Assembly: GCA_017302455.1 (NCBI GenBank)
Contig: JAFLDO010000044.1
Span: forward strand, 1-36,756
From: Accumulibacter sp.
GTDB lineage: Bacteria; Pseudomonadota; Gammaproteobacteria; Burkholderiales; Rhodocyclaceae
Direction of reading: 5' to 3'
Length of the DNA: 36,756 bases
Each line of letters opens with the position of its first letter. Within the stretch, counting starts at the first letter, position 1. Below the pieces are notes generated by a model. That model was given only the letters and a program-made list of their open reading frames with translations. It searched no databases and was not told where the DNA came from. Positions 35,053 through 36,756 of this stretch are shown in pieces. The position numbers and the translations under genes are program-made.

Positions 35053-36756
35053 ATGAGCATTCGAATTCACGGTCTGATTCTTTCGCTGGGTTTCGTCGTT
35101 GGCCTGTCGCACGGCGCGCCCCTGCCGCCGCCCGATCCGGAGCGGCCACTCTGGTTGCGCACCCCGGCGGTGTCGCCCGACGGCAGCCGCATTGCCTTCG
35201 CGCACGGCGGCCAGATCTGGGTCGTGCCCACTGCCGGCGGCGAGGCGAGCGCGCTGACGTCTGGCCCGTTCTACAGCCATCACCCGGTCTGGTCGCCCGA
35301 CGGGCAGCGCATCGCCTTCGCGTCGCGCCGGCATGGCAACGACGACGTGTTCGTCATGCCCGCTGCCGGCGGTGCGATCACGCGGCTGACCTTCCACTCG
35401 GCCGCGGACGTGCCGCAGTCCTTCAGCCCGGACGGCCGCGAGATCCTGTTTACCTCGGCCCGGCTCGGCTCGCCGCAGGCCGATGCGCTGGACGTGGCCA
35501 AGCCCCTGGGCGGGCTGCAGCAGCTCTACGCCGTGCCCGCCACAGGCGGCCGGCCGACGATGCTGTTGCCCACGCCAGCGCTGGACGTGGCGCCCAGCGC
35601 CGATGGCCAGCGGCTGCTGTACACCGACCGCCGCTCGTTCGAAAATGAATGGCGCAAGCACCATGTGTCGGAGGCGGCGCGCGACGTCTGGTTGTTTGAC
35701 CGGGGCGACGGCAGCCACCGCCGCCTGACGAGGTTCCGCGGCGAGGACCGCAATGCCGTGTGGAGCCCGCAGGAAGACGCGGTGCTGTGGCTCAGCGAGC
35801 GCAGCGGCAGCTTCAACGTCTGGCGTCAGCCGCTGGCCGGCGGCGAGGCGCGGCAGATCACCTTCCACCAGGGCCAGCCGGTGCGCTTCCTGAGCAGCGC
35901 GCGCGACGGCAGCCTGGTCTACGGCCAGGCGGGCGAGATCTGGCGCCTGCCCGCCGGCGCCACGCAACCGCAGCGCGTGCCGGTGCACATCCGCCAGGGC
36001 AACCTGATGGCCGGGCCGACCACTGTCCAGCTCGCCGGCCAGGCCACCGAGTTCGCCGTCTCGCCCACAGCGCCGGAACTCGCGGTGGTGGCCCGCGGCG
36101 AGGTCTTCGTGGTTTCCGCCCAGACCGGGCAGGCGCGCCGCATTACCAACACACCCGCCGAGGAGCGGCACCTGAGCTTTGCGCCGGACGGTCGCGCGCT
36201 GCTCTACGCCAGCGAACGCAGCGGCCGCTGGGAGGTGATGGCCGCCCGGCTGACGCGGGCGCAGGACACCGGCTTTGCCGGCGTCGCACCGTTCGAGGAG
36301 AAGCTGCTGGTCACCGGCCCGGGCGATGTGTTCCAGCCGCTGCTCAGCCCCGACGGCAGCAAGCTCGCCTACCGCCAGGACCGGGTCACGGTGCGGGTGC
36401 TCGATCTCAAGACTGGCCAGTCGGTGGAGGTGCTGGGGCGCGACGCAGTCTATTCCTACACCGACGACGACCTGCGCTATGCCTGGTCGCCCGACGGCCG
36501 CTGGCTGGTCACGCGCACCGGTTTCGAGGCCTCGGCCGAGGTCGAACTGGTCGATGCCGCCGGGCGCCAGCCGCGGCGCAACCTCAGCAACAGCGGCTTC
36601 ACCGACAAGTGGCCGCAGGTCGGCGCCGGCGGCCAGGCGGTGCTGTGGGCCAGCGATCGGGCGGCCTCGCCCGCGCCGGACGGCAACCCGATCGGCATGG
36701 ACGTCTATGCCACCTTTCTCACGCTCAAGGCCTTCGAGGCCTTTGGCGCCAGCGCT
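35053..36756 (+). CDS. Tricorn-like S41 protease, N-terminal part (cut by window end)
   Basis: A frame opens at ATG 35053 and stays open for 568 codons to the right edge. A hydrophobic signal peptide (LILSLGFVVGLSHGA) is followed by PDPERPLWLRTPAVSPDG. It then shows repeated TolB/WD40-like blades: SPDGSRIAFAHGGQIWVV, WSPDGQRIAFASRRHGNDDV, FSPDGREILFTS, FAPDGRALLYASERSG and WSPDGRWLVTRTG. This beta-propeller layout matches tricorn protease homologues, which continue into a PDZ and S41 catalytic domain beyond the window. The catalytic part is not seen, so a plain TolB-like propeller protein is possible. AAGGGCAAG precedes the start. Confidence 0.85.
   Translation, partial: MSIRIHGLILSLGFVVGLSHGAPLPPPDPERPLWLRTPAVSPDGSRIAFAHGGQIWVVPTAGGEASALTSGPFYSHHPVWSPDGQRIAFASRRHGNDDVFVMPAAGGAITRLTFHSAADVPQSFSPDGREILFTSARLGSPQADALDVAKPLGGLQQLYAVPATGGRPTMLLPTPALDVAPSADGQRLLYTDRRSFENEWRKHHVSEAARDVWLFDRGDGSHRRLTRFRGEDRNAVWSPQEDAVLWLSERSGSFNVWRQPLAGGEARQITFHQGQPVRFLSSARDGSLVYGQAGEIWRLPAGATQPQRVPVHIRQGNLMAGPTTVQLAGQATEFAVSPTAPELAVVARGEVFVVSAQTGQARRITNTPAEERHLSFAPDGRALLYASERSGRWEVMAARLTRAQDTGFAGVAPFEEKLLVTGPGDVFQPLLSPDGSKLAYRQDRVTVRVLDLKTGQSVEVLGRDAVYSYTDDDLRYAWSPDGRWLVTRTGFEASAEVELVDAAGRQPRRNLSNSGFTDKWPQVGAGGQAVLWASDRAASPAPDGNPIGMDVYATFLTLKAFEAFGASA

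Noticed and set aside
34381-36171. Long minus-strand open frame (596 codons) over the S10 3' end and tricorn-like gene
   Set aside because: It is rich in Arg, Ala and Gly without motifs, while the plus strand encodes a convincing beta-propeller protein over the same bases.
1-36756. CRISPR arrays, insertion sequences, phage genes
   Set aside because: No regularly spaced direct repeats, transposase or integrase motifs, or phage structural proteins were seen on either strand.

Overview
The window is GC-rich, densely coding bacterial DNA. It carries the gene order of a betaproteobacterial housekeeping locus and looks most like Rhodocyclales, perhaps the Accumulibacter/Azoarcus neighbourhood. That placement is inferred from synteny and protein style, not from a search. 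Supporting signs are the run rluC / yceF / yceD-rpmF-plsX-fabHDG-acpP-fabF, then nadB / rpoE-rseC-degP / lepA-lepB-rnc-era-recO-pdxJ-acpS-nagZ. An Arg32-type EF-P with its EarP rhamnosyltransferase, uvrC-pgsA and tRNA-Gly-tRNA-Cys follow.

Layout. 1-3014: rluC, a HAD phosphatase, a Rieske ferredoxin and sppA form an overlapping operon; the likely start codon of divergent rne lies at the extreme left edge. 3051-4379 (minus): yceF (maf family) and an RsmI-like methylase. 4494-10638: yceD, rpmF and the fatty-acid synthesis cluster, with a likely promoter at its head, a terminator-like hairpin after rpmF and a near-consensus promoter before acpP. 10660-15648: a YgfX-like membrane protein, nadB (minus), rpoE, rseC, degP and a glutaredoxin-like gene; rseA and rseB are absent between rpoE and rseC. 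15675-23168: a strong intrinsic terminator, then lepA to nagZ with many 4-bp start/stop overlaps. 23256-27474: efp and earP (minus), uvrC and pgsA (plus). 27536-27791: a consensus promoter, tRNA-Gly(GCC) and tRNA-Cys(GCA).

Conserved order stops at tRNA-Cys. From about 27792 to the right edge the DNA looks accessory: looser spacing, an orphan LysR regulator, lineage-specific secreted or membrane proteins, and decay. These are an exported protein of unknown function, a small ORF resembling a damaged LprI domain, an LprI+MliC lysozyme-inhibitor-like protein, and a TraB/TIKI-like membrane protein. A frameshifted aspartyl-protease-like gene, an S10 serine carboxypeptidase and the start of a tricorn-like S41 protease complete the set. 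A fragment of the aspartyl-protease gene recurs about 2.1 kb downstream as a remnant beside a 10-T run. The segment 29.5-36.7 kb is the least ordinary part of the window. All its recognisable products point to the cell envelope, protein cleavage or lysozyme resistance. Whether they form one system is speculation.

The core genes work in translation and ribosome biogenesis (rluC, yceD, rpmF, lepA, era, rnc, efp/earP, tRNAs), lipid synthesis (plsX, fab genes, acpP, acpS, pgsA) and envelope quality control and secretion (sppA, rpoE, rseC, degP, lepB, nagZ). Cofactor synthesis (nadB, pdxJ) and DNA repair (recO, uvrC) are also represented.
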